From AV40 sp038230255 (GTDB lineage: Bacteria > Verrucomicrobiota > Verrucomicrobiia > Chthoniobacterales > UBA10450): DNA of 64,000 bases. The stretch lies in NCBI GenBank assembly GCA_038230255.1, contig JBBRNP010000002.1, forward strand, positions 186,001 to 250,000, in the 5' to 3' direction. This document shows positions 16,846 to 25,347 of this stretch, piece after piece. Position numbers and translations under genes: made by a program. Numbering within the stretch: position 1 is the first letter of the stretch; each line of letters starts with the position of its first letter. Under the pieces are notes generated by a model. It saw only the letters and a program-made list of their open reading frames with translations. It searched no databases and was not told the DNA's origin.

Positions 16846-18222
16846 TCAACGAAACAGCAAGATCGACAATGCTAAGATCGACATCGCAATCAGAATCAAG
16901 CCCGCGCAGACGATTCGATCTTGAATCCCCGCCCGGCGGGCAGCTTTAGCATACGGAATACGCGTGAACGTGACCATGGTGTAGAGCGGCAGATAAATCC
17001 CGGGGAGCAAAGCTTCAAGGAAGTGGTCGAGTTTCTTTTTCGCGCGGAAGGCACGCGATGCGGTCTTGTCGCGCATCTCGATGAAGTTTTGCAAAGCCAA
17101 GTCAGCCAGCGCGTCGGCGTTTACTTTTCGGCGCTCGAAATATTCGGCGAACGCGCGTTGTCGATCCTTCGGAAACTCTGCCAGGCATTCGTCGAGCACG
17201 ACGCAATCTTCGAACGCTGCGTTCATTCCCTGGCCGTAAAACGGCACGACCGCGTGGGCGGCATCGCCGACGAGCGCGATCTTGTCCTGATAATACCAGG
17301 GTGCACAACGAATCGTGACCAGTGAACCGGTTGGATTGTTCTTAAAATCGTCGAGCAGGTTCGGCATCAGCGGCACGGCATCGGAAAATTCTTCATCGAA
17401 GAAGCGACGGATATCGTCGTCGGTTTTTGTGGTTGCGAAACTGCGCGGTCCTTCAAATTCCCAAAAGAGTGTGCAGGTGAACGAGCCGTCGGGGTTCGGG
17501 AGCGCGATCATCATGAAACTTTTGCGCGGCCAGATGTGGAGCGCGTTCTTTTCCATCCGCCACGAACCGTCCGGCCGCGGTGGGATCGTTAATTCTTTGT
17601 AGCCATGCGCGAGATAACTCTCGTCATACTGGAAGTTGTCGATCTTCAGTTGCATCGATTGGCGCACCGCCGAAAACGCGCCATCCACTCCAATCACGGC
17701 GTCGCCCGAAGCCGTGATTGGTTGAGACGTTGAGGAGTTGAGCGGTTGAGGAGAGGAGGTGCCTGCCACGCCGTAGCCGGGCGAAGGCGGGTTGAGGAGT
17801 TGAGCAGTAACCGACTCTAAATCGACCCCGGTGCAGCGATGATTGAAATGCACCCGCACGTTTGGATAACGCTGCGCCGCTTCGATCACTGTCGCGTTGA
17901 GCGCGCCGCGTCCGATCGAATTGATGTGCTTGTTTGGATCGACATCGTAGGGCGCGAAATGGAGCGCGCCCGATTTCTCGTGAATCATCCGGCCGCGCAT
18001 TGGAATCGCATGCTTAAGGACTTCGTCCGCGATGCCGATTTGTTCGAGTGCGTGAATGCCGCGGGTCGAGAGCGCGAGATTAATTGATCGCCCGCCGACA
18101 AGATTTCCCTCGCGCGGATCAGATCGACGCTCGTAAAGATCGACCTCGTACCCCCGCCGCCCGAGATACGCGGCGAGCAATCCGCCGGCTAATCCGGAAC
18201 CGATGAGAACGAACTTCGGCAC
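16846..18222 (-). CDS. kmo: kynurenine 3-monooxygenase
   Basis: A 458-residue FAD hydroxylase converting kynurenine to 3-hydroxykynurenine with NADPH and O2. It starts at GTG 18222, giving PKFVLIGSGLAGGLLAAYL, the FAD Rossmann motif. Other marks are GRSINLALSTRG, VGDAAHAVVPFYGQGMN (second FAD motif) and a C-terminal hydrophobic helix (about residues 436-456) that anchors known KMOs to membrane. About 30 residues rich in Pro/Ser/Thr between LESVTAQLL and ITASGDAVIG are encoded by repeat DNA and are absent from the usual family sequence. Confidence 0.95.
   Translation of the reverse strand: MPKFVLIGSGLAGGLLAAYLGRRGYEVDLYERRSDPREGNLVGGRSINLALSTRGIHALEQIGIADEVLKHAIPMRGRMIHEKSGALHFAPYDVDPNKHINSIGRGALNATVIEAAQRYPNVRVHFNHRCTGVDLESVTAQLLNPPSPGYGVAGTSSPQPLNSSTSQPITASGDAVIGVDGAFSAVRQSMQLKIDNFQYDESYLAHGYKELTIPPRPDGSWRMEKNALHIWPRKSFMMIALPNPDGSFTCTLFWEFEGPRSFATTKTDDDIRRFFDEEFSDAVPLMPNLLDDFKNNPTGSLVTIRCAPWYYQDKIALVGDAAHAVVPFYGQGMNAAFEDCVVLDECLAEFPKDRQRAFAEYFERRKVNADALADLALQNFIEMRDKTASRAFRAKKKLDHFLEALLPGIYLPLYTMVTFTRIPYAKAARRAGIQDRIVCAGLILIAMSILALSILLFR
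17760..17791. repeat. 32-bp dispersed repeat inside kmo, with flanking direct repeats
   Basis: This is a close match to 16257-16291. It is bracketed by direct repeats of GTTGAGGAGTTGAGC (near 17729 and 17791), so the whole block 17725-17810 looks like inserted non-coding repeat DNA that stays in frame in kmo. Confidence 0.75.
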
Positions 18223-18343
18223 GCATAAACAATCTATATCTTAGGAAAGCATGAAAGCAGGAAAAAGAATCAAACGACAGGAGGGACAGGATTCGGTGGA
18301 TTTTATTGCCGCAGTCCGATTTAATCCGGTCAATCCTGTCAAA

Positions 18344-18751
18344 ATGAAAAACTTCTTTCTCGAATTCGTCGCTGTCGTGGTTTGTATTTACACAATCGTT
18401 CCGTTGTCTTTGGCGCAGGAACCGAAACCCGATAAGCCAAAACAATTTATTTATGTGTTACATCTTGTGCCGCGGCTCTACGACGACGCCAATTGGACGA
18501 AAGAGGATAAGGCGGTGCTCGGCCGGCACTTCAATCGCTTCAAAGATGCAGCTGCGTCAGGGCAGCTGATTTTGGCGGGACGAACAAGCGAACCGGGAAA
18601 CAAAACTTTTGGAATCGCCGTGTTCGAAGCCAACGATGAGAAGGCCGCCCAAAAGTTCATGAACGACGATCCAACCGTCATTGCCGGGATAATGACTGCG
18701 GAATTGCACCCGTTCGCAGTTGCGCTGCAGCGCGAAGCGGCAAGGAATTAG
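18344..18751 (+). CDS. exported YCII-related protein
   Basis: About 135 residues: a signal peptide (MKNFFLEFVAVVVCIYTIV, then a likely cut after SLAQ) and a YCII-like ferredoxin-fold domain (about residues 30-125: FIYVLHLVPRLYDD, LILAGRTSEPGNKTFGIAVFE). The frame is open to 18251, but that upstream part is repeat-like DNA (inverted ACAGGA/TCCTGT blocks), so ATG 18344 is preferred. The role of exported YCII proteins is not known. It converges with fdhD, and the stop codons overlap. Confidence 0.8.
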   Translation: MKNFFLEFVAVVVCIYTIVPLSLAQEPKPDKPKQFIYVLHLVPRLYDDANWTKEDKAVLGRHFNRFKDAAASGQLILAGRTSEPGNKTFGIAVFEANDEKAAQKFMNDDPTVIAGIMTAELHPFAVALQREAARN

Positions 18752-19566
18752 TCGAGAATCACGCGCTCGACGTGCGAGTAGATGTTGAACGTCGGCGGGC
18801 GGAGAAAGCCGATTAATGTCTGATTGCTTTCGCGGGCAAACTCCATCGCAAGGGTCGATGGCGCGGAGACCGAAGCGACGATTGGAATTCCGGCCGCGAG
18901 CGCTTTTTGCATGATCTCGAATGACGCGCGGCCGCTGACAACCAAGACGTGGCGATCCAACGGAAGGTTTTTGTCGAGAAACGCGCGACCAATTGCCTTG
19001 TCGACCGCGTTGTGTCGGCCGATGTCTTCGCGGACGATTAACGACTGGCCGCTGAAGTCGAAAATTCCAGCGGCGTGAATCCCGCCGGTGCGCGCGAATT
19101 CGGATTGGTTCGCGCGTAACTCCGCGGGCAGACGCAGCAGCGTTTCAATGTCAATCCGGATGGATGTCGATTTTATCGCCGGGAAATTTTGGCGGATTGC
19201 GTCGATGCTTTCTTTGCCGCACAAGCCGCAGCTGGTCGAAATCGTCCCGAACCGCTGCGCGGAACTCAGCTTTGGTTTTGTGCCAGTCGCAAGATGAACG
19301 TTGATGATGTTATCTCGGTTACGCGCTGACGCCGGCCGTGAGAATTTTTTAATCGCTTCGCCGTTTCGAATAATCGCTTCGGAAAGCAGAAAACCGGCGG
19401 CGAGTTCCTCGTCGTGACCTGGCGTGCGCATCGTCGTGGCCACTGTTTTGTCGCCGATGCGGATCTCGAGCGGTTCTTCAACGGTGAGCTCGTCGCGTTG
19501 ATACTCCAGCGCGCCGTCGTGCGTTCGCCGGATGACCTGGCCGGGTCCGATTCCGTCTTCTTTCAT
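18748..19566 (-). CDS. fdhD: formate dehydrogenase accessory sulfurtransferase FdhD
   Basis: A 272-residue FdhD, which passes sulfur from a cysteine desulfurase to the molybdenum cofactor of formate dehydrogenase. The sulfur-carrying pair is Cys113/Cys116 in TSCGLCGKES. Other family marks are TPGHDEELAAGFL, TGGIHAAGIFD and REDIGRHNAVDKAIG. No formate dehydrogenase subunit is in the window. It is divergent from the MOSC/mobA pair, with about 13 bases between starts, so a shared promoter region is likely. Confidence 0.95.
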   Translation of the reverse strand: MKEDGIGPGQVIRRTHDGALEYQRDELTVEEPLEIRIGDKTVATTMRTPGHDEELAAGFLLSEAIIRNGEAIKKFSRPASARNRDNIINVHLATGTKPKLSSAQRFGTISTSCGLCGKESIDAIRQNFPAIKSTSIRIDIETLLRLPAELRANQSEFARTGGIHAAGIFDFSGQSLIVREDIGRHNAVDKAIGRAFLDKNLPLDRHVLVVSGRASFEIMQKALAAGIPIVASVSAPSTLAMEFARESNQTLIGFLRPPTFNIYSHVERVILD

Positions 19567-19579
19567 CGATTCGACGCCA

Positions 19580-20077
19580 ATGATATCATTTGGCTCGGTG
19601 AAAATCTGTCATCTTTACATCTCGCCGGGGCATAACTTTGTCGGACACTACGGACAGGAGCCGGATGAATTTCCGATGATTGAAGTGCCGATGGTCGAGT
19701 GCGTGGCCGCCCGCGGGCTGCGGGGCGATCGTTATTTCGACTTCAAGACGGATTACAAAGGACAAGTCACGTTTTTCTCGCTCGGAGTTTTCGCCGAGCT
19801 CTGCGTCGCATTGCAGGTGCAGGGAATCCCGCCGAGCGCGGTGCGGCGAAACATTTACACGCGCGATGTCGATCTGAACGGCTTGATTGGACAAGAATTC
19901 GAAGTGCAAGGCGTTCGCTTTCATGGAACGGAGGAAAGCCGGCCGTGTGATTGGATGAATCGCGCGATCGCTCCGGGCGCGAAAGAATTCCTCAAAGGGC
20001 GGGGCGGTTTGCGAGCACGAATCCTCACCGACGGCATTCTCCGCTCGACGGCATCTGTTCCGGCCGCAACCGAATGA
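19580..20077 (+). CDS. MOSC domain protein
   Basis: About 165 residues (ATG 19580; GTG 19598, giving VKICHLYISPGHNF, also fits). The MOSC beta-barrel is marked by VECVAARGLRGDRYFDF and a Cys in ESRPCDWMNRAIAPGA, the conserved position thought to carry sulfur for the Mo cofactor. It overlaps mobA by four bases (ATGA), so the pair is coupled and, with fdhD alongside, belongs to molybdenum-cofactor maturation. Confidence 0.88.
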   Translation: MISFGSVKICHLYISPGHNFVGHYGQEPDEFPMIEVPMVECVAARGLRGDRYFDFKTDYKGQVTFFSLGVFAELCVALQVQGIPPSAVRRNIYTRDVDLNGLIGQEFEVQGVRFHGTEESRPCDWMNRAIAPGAKEFLKGRGGLRARILTDGILRSTASVPAATE

Positions 20078-20643
20078 AGATCAGCGCAGTGCTGCTCGCC
20101 GGCGGAAAATCGCGCCGGATGGGCGAAGATAAGGCGACAATCCTGTTTCGGAACGCGCCGCTCTGGCAAATCCAGGTCGATCTCCTGCGGAAACTTCAGC
20201 TCCAGGAGCTTTTCATTTCCGCGCAGACTGATCCGCTGTGGCGGCCGGCAGACATCGAATTTGTGCCGGACGATCAGCCATCGCGCGGTCCGCTCAGTGG
20301 AATTGCCGCCGCCTTGTCGGGCACAACCGCCAATCATCTCCTTGCTCTGGCGATCGACATGCCGTTCATGACCGAGAATTATCTGCGTGGTCTCTGCGAA
20401 CGGGTCCAGCCCAGTCGTGGGGTTGTTCCGTTAATTGAAAATCGGGCCGAGCCGCTGGCGGCGATTTATCCGCGCGATGCGCATGGCGCTGTCGCCGGCA
20501 CGCTTTCCGGCACTGATTTCTCATTGCAGGCGGTCGTGAGAAAACTGATCGCTGCCGGAAAATTGCAGCCGATTCAGGTGTCCGAGAGCGAGAAGTCGTT
20601 CTTCCGTAATCTGAACGAACCTGACGATCTGGACCGCGGTTAG
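20074..20643 (+). CDS. mobA: molybdenum cofactor guanylyltransferase
   Basis: A 189-residue NTP transferase with the LLAGGKSRRMGEDKA signature (GTP and Mg binding) and a DQPSRGPLSGI segment that fits MobA. It transfers GMP to molybdopterin to give the guanine dinucleotide cofactor needed by enzymes such as formate dehydrogenase. It starts at ATG 20074 inside the MOSC stop. Confidence 0.92.
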   Translation: MKISAVLLAGGKSRRMGEDKATILFRNAPLWQIQVDLLRKLQLQELFISAQTDPLWRPADIEFVPDDQPSRGPLSGIAAALSGTTANHLLALAIDMPFMTENYLRGLCERVQPSRGVVPLIENRAEPLAAIYPRDAHGAVAGTLSGTDFSLQAVVRKLIAAGKLQPIQVSESEKSFFRNLNEPDDLDRG

Positions 20644-20682
20644 AAGTGTGGCATCGAGGCTGCTCAAGCAGGGGCCGCCGAC

Positions 20683-21102
20683 ATGAGAAGATTTGAGCCG
20701 CTCCCGGAAGGACTTGAGCCCGTTGTCCACAGTCTCGAGCTGAAAGCCGTTCTCGTGGTCGATGACGACAGGCAGCTGGCGTCGGCGCTGCAATGGATTC
20801 TGGCCGACGAAAATTTTCTGGTCGATATCGCGTTCGACGGCGAGGAAGCGATGCTCAAGGTGAAAGCGCACGAGTACGACGCCGTCATCTGCGATTTGAA
20901 GATGCCGAAGCTCCGCGGCGACGAATTTTATCTAAAAGCGAAAGACCTGCGGCCGTCTCTGGCCGACCGGTTCATCTTCGTCACCGGTTTTGCAGCCGAT
21001 CCCAATATCGCGCTCTTCTTCAACAAGCACGAAGTAAAGTATCTGGTGAAACCGTTTTCGATCTCGGTCCTGATCGATTGCGTGAAGCAGCTGCTTTGCT
21101 GA
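20683..21102 (+). CDS. stand-alone response regulator receiver
   Basis: A 139-residue CheY-like receiver without an output domain. It has the acidic cluster VVDDD (27-29), phospho-acceptor Asp71 in VICDLKMPK, Thr101 in FVTGF, and Lys123 in YLVKPFS. There is a 20-residue N-terminal extension. No histidine kinase is nearby, so its partner is unknown. A short palindrome touches its stop codon. Confidence 0.93.
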   Translation: MRRFEPLPEGLEPVVHSLELKAVLVVDDDRQLASALQWILADENFLVDIAFDGEEAMLKVKAHEYDAVICDLKMPKLRGDEFYLKAKDLRPSLADRFIFVTGFAADPNIALFFNKHEVKYLVKPFSISVLIDCVKQLLC

Positions 21103-21122
21103 GGGCCGAGCCGGACCGGCAT
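21103..21122. repeat. short palindrome GGCCGAGCCGGACCGGCA, copy 3
   Basis: A variant of the 3544 sequence that begins at the base after the response-regulator stop codon (21100-21102). Confidence 0.65.
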
Positions 21123-21137
21123 TTAACAGAAGGACCT

Positions 21138-22424
21138 TTACTGATGCTTCGAAAGAATTTCCGCAAAGTGCCAGACTTCGTGGAACGTATTGTAGAGCGG
21201 CGTCGGCGCGACGCGGATGACATCCGGTTCGCGGAAATCGCATTTCACGCCGGCGGTCTGGAGTTCCTTGAAGAGTTCTTTTGGATGTTCGTGCGCGAGG
21301 ATGGACAACTGGCACCCGCGCGCGTCCGTTTCGCGCGGCGTGATAACCGCAAGTTTTTTTGATCCGATTTGTTCGACCAGGAACTGAAGATAACCGGTCA
21401 GTCTGATCGATTTCGCACGAAGCGATTTCATTCCGCCCGCATCATCGAAGATCGACAACGACGCGCGCAATGGCGCCATCGAAAAAATCGGCGGATTACT
21501 GATCTGCCAACTGTCGGCTGACGGGACCGGAATGAATTCCGGTTCGAGATGCAAACGGAAGCGCGTGTTCGGATCGTTTCCAAACCAACCAGCAAGCCGC
21601 GGCAATTCTGTATTCGTCGCATGACGCTCATGCACGTAGGCGCCGGCGACCGCTCCCGGCCCGGCGTTGAGATATTTGTAGGAACACCAGACGGCGAAAT
21701 CGACATTCCAGTCGTGCAACGCGAGCGGCACGTTGCCGACCGCGTGGGCAAGATCGACACCAACCGTGATCCCATGCTTCTGCGCGACTTTCGTAATCGT
21801 TGGGATGTCGAACAACTGGCCGGTGAAGAAATTCACGCCGGCCATCATCACCACGGCGAGCTGCTCGGCGTTCTTCTCGATAAGATCGACAACCTCTTCG
21901 GTTCGCGCGGTGAATTCGCCTTGGCGCGGACTGGCGAGAACGAGCGCATCTTTCGAGTCGAGCCCGTGATGAGCGATCTGCGTTTTGATCGCGTAGGTGT
22001 CGGAAGGGAACGCCGGACCCTCCATCAGAATTTTGAAGCGCGCTTTCGTCGGCCGATAAAACGTCGCCATCATCAGGTGCAGGTTCACCGTCAGGCTGTT
22101 CATGCAGATCACTTCGACCGGCTTGGCGCCGACCATTCGCGCCGTCGGTTCGCGCAATGTCTCGTGATACGAATACCAAGGCGTTTTCCCCTCGAGATGG
22201 GCGTCGACTCCGAGCTTCGCCCAATCGTCGAGTTCTTGATCGACAATTTCTCGAGCTATCTTCGGCATCAAGCCTAACGAATTGCCGGCGAAATAAATCA
22301 GCGGTTTGCCATCTTTACCGAGCGGCAGATGAAATTGTTCGCGGAATCCGCGCAACGGATCCTCGGCGTCGAGCTGTTTCGCGGAATCTTCGTCGGCGGA
22401 AAAAGTCATCGGGGAATGCTCCAT
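21138..22424 (-). CDS. kynU: kynureninase
   Basis: A 428-residue PLP enzyme that splits 3-hydroxykynurenine into 3-hydroxyanthranilate and alanine. The Schiff-base lysine is Lys250 in WCSYKYLNAGPGAVAG; the PLP-ring Asp is in VGVDLAHAVGNVPL (about 224). The N-terminal IYFAGNSLGLMPK is typical. It is separated from the main kyn genes by fdhD-mobA but keeps their orientation. It opens with MEHS, as the Rieske gene does; a second ATG five codons on could be the real start. Confidence 0.96.
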   Translation of the reverse strand: MEHSPMTFSADEDSAKQLDAEDPLRGFREQFHLPLGKDGKPLIYFAGNSLGLMPKIAREIVDQELDDWAKLGVDAHLEGKTPWYSYHETLREPTARMVGAKPVEVICMNSLTVNLHLMMATFYRPTKARFKILMEGPAFPSDTYAIKTQIAHHGLDSKDALVLASPRQGEFTARTEEVVDLIEKNAEQLAVVMMAGVNFFTGQLFDIPTITKVAQKHGITVGVDLAHAVGNVPLALHDWNVDFAVWCSYKYLNAGPGAVAGAYVHERHATNTELPRLAGWFGNDPNTRFRLHLEPEFIPVPSADSWQISNPPIFSMAPLRASLSIFDDAGGMKSLRAKSIRLTGYLQFLVEQIGSKKLAVITPRETDARGCQLSILAHEHPKELFKELQTAGVKCDFREPDVIRVAPTPLYNTFHEVWHFAEILSKHQ

Positions 22425-22436
22425 GCAGCATGCATG

Positions 22437-22475
22437 CGCGTCAAAGGTTGGATGGAGCAGGCAAAATGGCTTGCG
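22437..22475. repeat. degenerate half of palindromic family A
   Basis: GCGTCAAAGGTTGGATGGAGCAG resembles the left end and flank of the 14923 element (both have GTCAAAGG followed by TGGAT and GAGCAG). It lies just upstream of kynU, as copy 1 lies upstream of kynA. The right half is missing or too diverged to see. Confidence 0.45.
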
Positions 22476-22517
22476 TAACCGGACGACTACCGAGCCCTCG
22501 GAAGACGAAGATATAGC

Positions 22518-23837
22518 GTGGCAAGACGCGCGCGCTCTTCACATTGGCTAAACACTCGCATTTGGTGGTTCCGGGTCGGCGAGTGGATTTCGGTGACTCT
22601 TTTGTTTCTCGCGATCGTTTTGATCTTTTGTTTGTTTTTTCTCCGCCGGCATACGCTGCCTTATCATTTCGATCACACTTTTGCCGTGAGCGATCCGGAA
22701 TTTGTCGGTTCGGCCCTTGCGCTGGGTAATCCGGTTTTAATCCCGGGAAACAAGATCGAGATGTTTCAAAACGGTGACGGCTATTTCCCCGAAATGCTCA
22801 AAGCGATTCGCGCGGCGCAAAAGACGGTCAACTTCGAGGCATTCATTCTTTATTCCGACGCCGTGGGCGAACAGTTTCGCGACGCCTTGTGTGAAAAGGC
22901 GCGGGCCGGGGTGGAAGTGCGCATCCTTCTCGATGGCGTCGGTTCGGGGTGGAGTCTGAAAAATTCGGACGTGAAAATGATGCAGAAAGCGGGCTGCAAG
23001 TTTTCCTACTATCATCCAACCCATTCCTGGCGCGCCGATCGCGCCAACCGGCGTTCCCATCGCCGGGTTCTTGTGATCGATGGGAAAGTTGGATTTACTG
23101 GCTCGGTCGGATTTAGCGAGAAGTGGTCCGGCCATGCGCAGGACAAAAATCATTGGCGCGACATGCACGCGCGCGTCGAAGGACCGCTCGTCGGAAATTT
23201 ACAGGCGGCCTTTCAGGAACATTGGGTGAAAACATTCAACGAAGCGCTGAGCGGCGCTGACCAATTTCCAGCGCTGAAGCCTGCTGGCGAGTTGAAGGCG
23301 CAAGTCGTCACCTCTCGATCCTTTTCCATGGCGCCGGTGCCGCTTCTTCAAGCCGTCGCCTTCACCGCCGCGACCAAAAACATTTGGATTACGAATGCGT
23401 ATTGCACGCCGACCGGCGACCAGGTCGAGCAACTGGTGAAAGCAGTCCAGCGCCATGTCGATGTTCGGTTGCTTCTGCCCGGCCCGAACAATGATCAACC
23501 CCTGACCAAATCGGCCGGCCGCGCTGCTTACGGGAAAATGCTCGAAGGCGGTGTGAAGATTTTCGAATACCAGCCGACCATGATCCACGAGAAATCGATG
23601 GTGATCGACGGCCTTTTTTCGATGTTCGGCTCATCGAACTTCGACGCGCGTTCCTCCGAGATTAACGAAGAACTGGACGTGGTCGTTTACGATCAGAACT
23701 TCGGGCGTGAAATGGAATCAGTGTTCGAAAAAGATTTATCCCAGGCGCGCGAGTACACGCTGGAGGAATTTAAAAAGCGCTCGCTCTGGGAACGCACAAC
23801 TGAGTGGCTCATGATCCCGTTCCGGTCGCAGTTTTAG
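22518..23837 (+). CDS. phospholipase D-family protein, cardiolipin synthase-like
   Basis: A 439-residue protein (GTG start) with an N-terminal transmembrane helix (about residues 20-45) and two PLD domains. The second HKD motif is canonical, IHEKSMVIDGLFSMFGSSN. The first reads SHRRVLVIDGKVGFTGSVGF, with Arg in place of the catalytic Lys. Cardiolipin synthases of this type make cardiolipin from phosphatidylglycerol (or PE) at the inner membrane. Because of the Lys-to-Arg change the activity is uncertain. The gene ends overlapping the convergent VOC gene. Confidence 0.88.
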   Translation: MARRARSSHWLNTRIWWFRVGEWISVTLLFLAIVLIFCLFFLRRHTLPYHFDHTFAVSDPEFVGSALALGNPVLIPGNKIEMFQNGDGYFPEMLKAIRAAQKTVNFEAFILYSDAVGEQFRDALCEKARAGVEVRILLDGVGSGWSLKNSDVKMMQKAGCKFSYYHPTHSWRADRANRRSHRRVLVIDGKVGFTGSVGFSEKWSGHAQDKNHWRDMHARVEGPLVGNLQAAFQEHWVKTFNEALSGADQFPALKPAGELKAQVVTSRSFSMAPVPLLQAVAFTAATKNIWITNAYCTPTGDQVEQLVKAVQRHVDVRLLLPGPNNDQPLTKSAGRAAYGKMLEGGVKIFEYQPTMIHEKSMVIDGLFSMFGSSNFDARSSEINEELDVVVYDQNFGREMESVFEKDLSQAREYTLEEFKKRSLWERTTEWLMIPFRSQF

Positions 23838-24295
23838 ATTGTTCCGCGCGGCAACTCCATCAACTCGATCGTTGTGCCGTCGGGATCGCGAACATAGACG
23901 ACTCGCTTACCGGCATTGGGGCCTTGCTTGAGGGTTTGCGGTTCCCCCGCGGCTTTCCATCCTGACTCAGCGATTTTCTTCAGCACCGCATCGAGATCGT
24001 CCACGGTCAGCGCGACGTGCACGTGGCCAACATCGCACGGCCGTAGATCGACGCGCCTTCGATCGGACGGCGCGAAGTATTCAAGCAACTCGATCTTGTG
24101 ACCGCTCGGCGTTTTCAATACCGCAAGCTTCAGCTCGGCGCCTTTTACTCCCGTGATCTGCTCCGGTCTTTCGCCTGTTTGATGCGCGGAATGTGAAAAT
24201 TCGAAGCCGAGAACGTTCTGCCAGAACTCGCGCGCGCGCTCGAGATTCGAGACTGTGATGCCGGTATGATCGGCGGCGATAATCTTAAACGGCAT
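23834..24295 (-). CDS. VOC superfamily (glyoxalase/dioxygenase-like) protein
   Basis: A 153-residue metal-dependent VOC fold made of two beta-alpha-beta modules. Likely ligands are His10 (AADHTGITV), Glu in HKIELLEYF, His in GHVHVALTV and Glu in TTIELMEL, the full 2His-2Glu set. These proteins include glyoxalase I, epimerases and extradiol dioxygenases. The neighbourhood of aromatic catabolism makes a dioxygenase or isomerase role possible, but no specific function can be named. Confidence 0.88.
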   Translation of the reverse strand: MPFKIIAADHTGITVSNLERAREFWQNVLGFEFSHSAHQTGERPEQITGVKGAELKLAVLKTPSGHKIELLEYFAPSDRRRVDLRPCDVGHVHVALTVDDLDAVLKKIAESGWKAAGEPQTLKQGPNAGKRVVYVRDPDGTTIELMELPRGTI

Positions 24296-24348
24296 ATTTC
24301 AGAAAACGTCCAACGCTCAACACCCAACGTCCAACTCCGAATTCAGAA

Positions 24349-24438
24349 GGTGGATCGGCCGCTCCGTCGGGCGATGTTAATTCTGCTCGGCTCCGCCGAC
24401 ATTATTTTGGCATCGAGCAAGGGACTGCTCCATCTACC
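24349..24438. repeat. 90-bp palindromic element, family A copy 2 (inverted)
   Basis: Ends GGTGGATCG / a diverged right arm TCTACC, with the two halves of copy 1 in reverse order: CGCTCCGTCGGGCGATG first, CATCGAGCAAGGGACTGCTC last. A CGGCTCCGCCG stem lies in the middle. Its right end abuts the 3' end of the RidA gene. Confidence 0.85.
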
Positions 24439-24866
24439 TAAGCTTTCACCGCTGCGATCACTTTGAGCTCGATGGCTATCGGCGTCGGCAACGCTGTGAC
24501 TTCGACGGTCGTGCGTGTCGGGTTTGGTTTGCCGTCGCCGGCGAAATATTCAGCGTAGAGTTTGTTATATGTCGGGAAGTCTTTCTTCATGTTGGTGAGA
24601 AAGACCGTCACATCGACAATGTCGTTCCAACTTGCGCCTGCGTCTTCGAGCACGAGCCGCACGTTTTCAAAAACCGTCCGGCATTGTTTTTCGATATCGT
24701 AACTTGTGACCTTGCCGGCAGAATCAAGCGTGACGCCGGGAATTTCTTTGCTGCGGCGCGTGCGTGGTCCGATTCCCGACAGGAAAAGCAAATTGCCGAC
24801 GCGCTTCGCGTGCGGAAACGCGCCCACCGGTTCCGGCGCGCGAGAGCTCTCGAATGTTTTGCTCAT
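24438..24866 (-). CDS. RidA-family protein, probable 2-aminomuconate deaminase
   Basis: A 142-residue RidA fold. The N-terminal PVGAFPHAKRVGNLLFLSG and the PTRTTVEVTALP segment with Arg-Thr-Thr match bacterial 2-aminomuconate deaminases (AmnD/NbaF) better than general enamine deaminases such as the other RidA at 49789. The reaction, deamination of 2-aminomuconate to 4-oxalocrotonate, is the step after the dehydrogenase at 28404. It overlaps the upstream secreted-protein gene by four bases. Confidence 0.85.
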   Translation of the reverse strand: MSKTFESSRAPEPVGAFPHAKRVGNLLFLSGIGPRTRRSKEIPGVTLDSAGKVTSYDIEKQCRTVFENVRLVLEDAGASWNDIVDVTVFLTNMKKDFPTYNKLYAEYFAGDGKPNPTRTTVEVTALPTPIAIELKVIAAVKA

Positions 24867-25345
24867 TTGCCGAGCTTCAGAGATTCCGCCACGCTCTTGA
24901 ATGTTTTTTCAAACTCTGGGAATGCCATCGTTGGCGCGGTCATCGTAATTAAAATGACAGTTGATCCATTGCGCGCAGCGATGCCGGTCCAGCGCTGAGT
25001 CTGTGCGGTGTCGACGTAATCGCGTTGCAAGCCGTCCCAGCCGCTGCCGCGAATATGGGCAATTTCCGTGATGCTCTTTTCATTTGGAAAAGCGAGGTCG
25101 AGGACTTCGCCTGGTAGTTTTTCCGGCAACTTCACTCCGTAAGCGGCTGAAATTCGGATCTCTGCTTTACCATCGGGCGACGTGAACGCGACGGAAGGAG
25201 GCTCACCGGGTTGTTTGGTCTCCTCCCAATCCGCGGGGACAAGGAACGAATAGAATTTATCCGGCGATTGCCACCGCTTAAGATCGATCCCGGCTGCGGA
25301 CGATATGATCGCAGCGATGATGATGAGACCAACAAGCGCCTTCAT
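24863..25345 (-). CDS. exported protein of unknown function
   Basis: 160 residues: a signal peptide (about 1-19, MKALVGLIIIAAIISSAAG), then a domain with WQSPDKFYSFLVPADWEE, resembling the PsbP/DcrB-like fold that begins with a short amphipathic strand followed by P-x-x-W. Coupled by overlap to the RidA gene downstream and by a two-base gap to the MoaD-like gene upstream. No function can be assigned. Confidence 0.75.
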   Translation of the reverse strand: MKALVGLIIIAAIISSAAGIDLKRWQSPDKFYSFLVPADWEETKQPGEPPSVAFTSPDGKAEIRISAAYGVKLPEKLPGEVLDLAFPNEKSITEIAHIRGSGWDGLQRDYVDTAQTQRWTGIAARNGSTVILITMTAPTMAFPEFEKTFKSVAESLKLGK

Positions 25346-25347
25346 TT

